DNA of 16,161 nt from Gammaproteobacteria bacterium (GTDB lineage: Bacteria > Pseudomonadota > Gammaproteobacteria > Steroidobacterales > JACDCP01): contig JACDCP010000028.1 in NCBI GenBank assembly GCA_013817465.1, positions 1 through 16,161 on the forward strand. The letters run 5' to 3'. Position numbers and translations under genes: made by a program. The notes under the pieces were generated by a model that was not told the origin of the DNA, did not search any database, and saw only the letters and a program-made list of their open reading frames with translations. Below, piece after piece: positions 14,351-16,161 of this stretch; position 1 is the first letter of the stretch, and each line of letters starts with the position of its first letter.

Positions 14351-15892
14351 TTACTTTCCGAAACACTGCTCGTATAAGACTTCGATCCTTTCGACCTCCG
14401 CTTCGGTGAGGGTCGAGAACTCTTTGTCCCGCGCTCTTTTCGAGAATCGGCCCTCGTTCTGATTCAAGAAGCGAAACAGCAGATCCACGGTGCGATGCGG
14501 CATATCGACGATCGTTTCGAGGCCGGCGGAAAATCGATCATACCGGCGCAAGAAATCGGCCTCGTCCGGCAGGTCCTTCTCTACGGTTCGTTGAACACAC
14601 GAGTATAAGAATTCTGCGTGCGGTGTCGCATCGAAGAACCGATAGAAATCTCCTGTATCGTTAAGTACGCGAACATTGCCGTTCTCGGTGGATGTCCACC
14701 GGATAAGCGGTAGCAATTGTTTTGAATAGGCCTCGAGAACGCTTCGATAGTCGTTTGCCCTGTCGAGGATCACCGCGGACACAGGAAATACGACTCCCGG
14801 CGGATTGAAGCCCCGTTTCGACAAAACGTGATGAATGAGGTAACGATGGATTCGCCCGTTTCCGTCCTCGAAGGGGTGCGCATAGACGAAACCGAAGGCG
14901 AGAACCGCCGCGGCAATGACTGCATCCAACCGTTCTACCGGGCTCTGCTCGAATGACGACATACCTTCCACCAACTCCGGCAAGTCGTCGTGCCTCGCGC
15001 TGATGTGTTCCGGCAACGGCATCCTCGTGGCCCGATCATGTTCACCGACGAAGCCGCCCTCGACGCGGAGGCCGAGGTGAACGAATCGCGCATCGCCGAT
15101 TACCAGTTCCTGGAGTCTCAAAAGTTCTTCCAGGTTGATCGGGTTTCGTCCTGCTTCACCGATGGCGCGTCCCCAACGATGAATGCGTTCCTGAGGTGGA
15201 TATTCGCCTTCAATGGCAAAGCTCGATCGAGAATCCTTCAGAAGCAGGAATGCCGCTGTCCGGGCCAACAGATCCTTGGGAACGGTTGCGATGGCGCTTT
15301 GTGCCTTCGCCGACAAGTCCATGGCGATGAAGGCATCCAGCGTTCTTGTCCGAAATACGAGCGGGCAGAAACCCGGTGTGCCGGGAAGGTTGTTCCTGAC
15401 CCGGTAGCGGGCAACATTGATTCCGTCGGTTGCATATTGTCGATCCGGATCGACAACAGGCACATAGCGGCCGCTGCGAGCGTCCTCGAGGTCAAGGTGA
15501 TGTCCGGTCAACCATTCGTAAAGAAACCAGGTCCGGCGAGCGTAACTACCGGTCGGTTTTGACTTGATGACTGCCTCTACGGGCGCAGCACCGGCCGCTA
15601 TGAAAAGGCGTTTGAGGACGGTGAGATCCAGCCCCTCGTATTTGAGTGCGAAGGTCAGATGCGCTCCAAGCGTGGGCTGAGGAGCATGTCTTGGCGTGAG
15701 GATTCGCCAGTCACCGCTCTCGATGATCCGGTGATGTTCTCCCGTGGCTGAGAGAGTCCGAGGCAATGGGGTAGCGAGATGGAAAGCGTCGATCAGCGCG
15801 GCGTAACCTGCGGGCGTCGCCGCACTTGGCAGACGTCGACCGTGAAAAACGGCCACAGGTCCTGAAAAAGAGGTTTCTGAGGTCCGATTCAT
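14351..15892 (-). CDS. Fic family protein, class II (N-terminal inhibitory motif), probable AMPylator
   Basis: A 513-residue Fic-fold enzyme; the family mostly transfers AMP from ATP to hydroxyl side chains of target proteins. The active-site motif is complete: HPFEDGNGRIHR with catalytic H339, acidic D343 and R347/R350. The inhibitory helix motif (S/T)xxxE(G/N) is present upstream as S224-FAI-E228-G229, so the protein should be held off until relieved (class II). Residues 1-160 form a separate N-terminal part (LTFALKYEGLDLTVLKRLFI, then SYARRTWFLYEWLTGHHLDL), which I recognise as recurrent in long Fic proteins without an assigned role. The C-terminal ~110 residues are helical, possibly for target or DNA binding. 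ATG 15892 overlaps the first of several upstream direct repeats. No antitoxin-like gene is adjacent. Confidence 0.92.
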   Translation of the reverse strand: MNRTSETSFSGPVAVFHGRRLPSAATPAGYAALIDAFHLATPLPRTLSATGEHHRIIESGDWRILTPRHAPQPTLGAHLTFALKYEGLDLTVLKRLFIAAGAAPVEAVIKSKPTGSYARRTWFLYEWLTGHHLDLEDARSGRYVPVVDPDRQYATDGINVARYRVRNNLPGTPGFCPLVFRTRTLDAFIAMDLSAKAQSAIATVPKDLLARTAAFLLLKDSRSSFAIEGEYPPQERIHRWGRAIGEAGRNPINLEELLRLQELVIGDARFVHLGLRVEGGFVGEHDRATRMPLPEHISARHDDLPELVEGMSSFEQSPVERLDAVIAAAVLAFGFVYAHPFEDGNGRIHRYLIHHVLSKRGFNPPGVVFPVSAVILDRANDYRSVLEAYSKQLLPLIRWTSTENGNVRVLNDTGDFYRFFDATPHAEFLYSCVQRTVEKDLPDEADFLRRYDRFSAGLETIVDMPHRTVDLLFRFLNQNEGRFSKRARDKEFSTLTEAEVERIEVLYEQCFGK

Positions 15893-16006
15893 GAATTTCG
15901 ATACAAACTATGAATTTTCGATACAAAGACAGCCAGATCGTGAAAATTGATTGTCAACCATGAAAAACGATTATGCAAGCCCTAATTCGTGAATAGTAGT
16001 TATTCA
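15891..16006. promoter_or_regulatory. Direct-repeat array upstream of and overlapping the fic start
   Basis: Two near-identical units, ATGAATTTCGATACAAA (15891-15907) and ATGAATTTTCGATACAAA (15910-15927), lie head to tail; the first includes the fic start codon. Weaker look-alikes start at 15940 (GTGAAAATTGATTGTCAA) and 15960 (ATGAAAAACGATTATGCAA). A loose fifth starts at 15989 and lies in an inverted repeat TGAATA-GTAGT-TATTCA (15990-16006). Start-to-start distances are 19, 30, 20 and 29 bp, close to whole helical turns, which suggests sites for a protein binding one DNA face. A TTGACA box on the minus strand at 15952-15957 could be a -35 element, but no good -10 follows at 16-18 bp. The region is clearly more AT-rich than its surroundings. 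Confidence 0.5.
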
Positions 16007-16093
16007 GGCAGGGGTGCGGCTGACCCGAGATCCGCGCTGCCATCGGCCGCTGTTACACCTAGGGAAGCTCTGATTAACGATGATTATTGATCG

Positions 16094-16161
16094 ATGTGGG
16101 ACATTGATCTCGGCAATCGCTGTGACAAGTTGGTCAGTTCGCTGTTCTTGCGACTTTGTCG
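16094..16161 (+). other. Open frame running off the window edge; possible gene or insertion-element start
   Basis: From ATG 16094 the frame stays open for 22 codons to the window end (begins MWDIDLGNRCDK). No ribosome-binding site is visible and the piece is too short to identify. Just before it, AGGGAAGCTCTGATTAA (16061-16077) next to a CCTAGG site resembles the kind of terminus seen on some insertion sequences, though I cannot name one. Otherwise 16007-16093 holds nothing I can recognise. Confidence 0.2.

Noticed and set aside
1..16161. CRISPR array
   Set aside because: No regularly spaced repeat-spacer pattern; the only short direct repeats are the tRNA-tail and fic-upstream ones.

Overview
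The window looks like the chromosome of a high-GC gammaproteobacterium. The main evidence is the core block lolA - (VanZ-like) - rarA - serS at the left end, which keeps the lolA-rarA-serS order known from enterobacteria and their relatives. The exact taxon cannot be read from the sequence; a Xanthomonadales/Nevskiales/Steroidobacterales-type organism is a guess.

Layout. (1) 1-3401, plus strand: tail of lolA (lipoprotein carrier), a small VanZ-like membrane protein, rarA (replication-fork AAA+ ATPase) and serS (seryl-tRNA synthetase), tightly packed with overlapping or nearly touching ends. (2) 3501-6554, minus strand: a four-gene membrane cassette in the order Bax-inhibitor-1-like protein, TIGR02587-type integral membrane protein, TIGR02588-type single-pass protein and CorA-type Mg2+/Co2+ channel. 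Gaps are 44 bp, 14 bp and a 1-bp overlap. (3) 6661-6943: a complete tRNA-Ser(UGA) followed by a curious tail. The tail holds four degenerate 7-bp units, an inverted copy of the tRNA T-arm, four consecutive small hairpins, and a second direct copy of the tRNA 3' end. (4) 7011-11485, plus strand: a MacAB-like ABC system made of a membrane-fusion protein, an ATPase and two different FtsX/MacB-type permeases. (5) 11507-14310, plus strand: a one-polypeptide MmeI-like (type IIL) restriction-modification enzyme. Its last ~66 residues are displaced into another frame by what looks like a single lost base. (6) 14351-15892, minus strand: a class II Fic protein with an intact HPFxxGNGR motif and an N-terminal inhibitory motif. 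Ahead of it lies an AT-rich upstream region with an array of degenerate direct repeats. (7) 16007-16161: no recognised gene; a possible start of another gene or mobile element runs off the edge.

How the parts relate. Regions 1 and 2 are housekeeping or membrane physiology. Regions 5 and 6 are accessory and look like a small defence or toxin module placed right behind the ABC operon; the restriction gene starts 21 nt after the last permease and could share its transcript. The most unusual structure is the tRNA-Ser tail, which behaves like a small mobile or decayed element bounded by inverted pieces of the tRNA gene itself. The most testable gene-level anomaly is the frameshift near the end of the MmeI-like gene.
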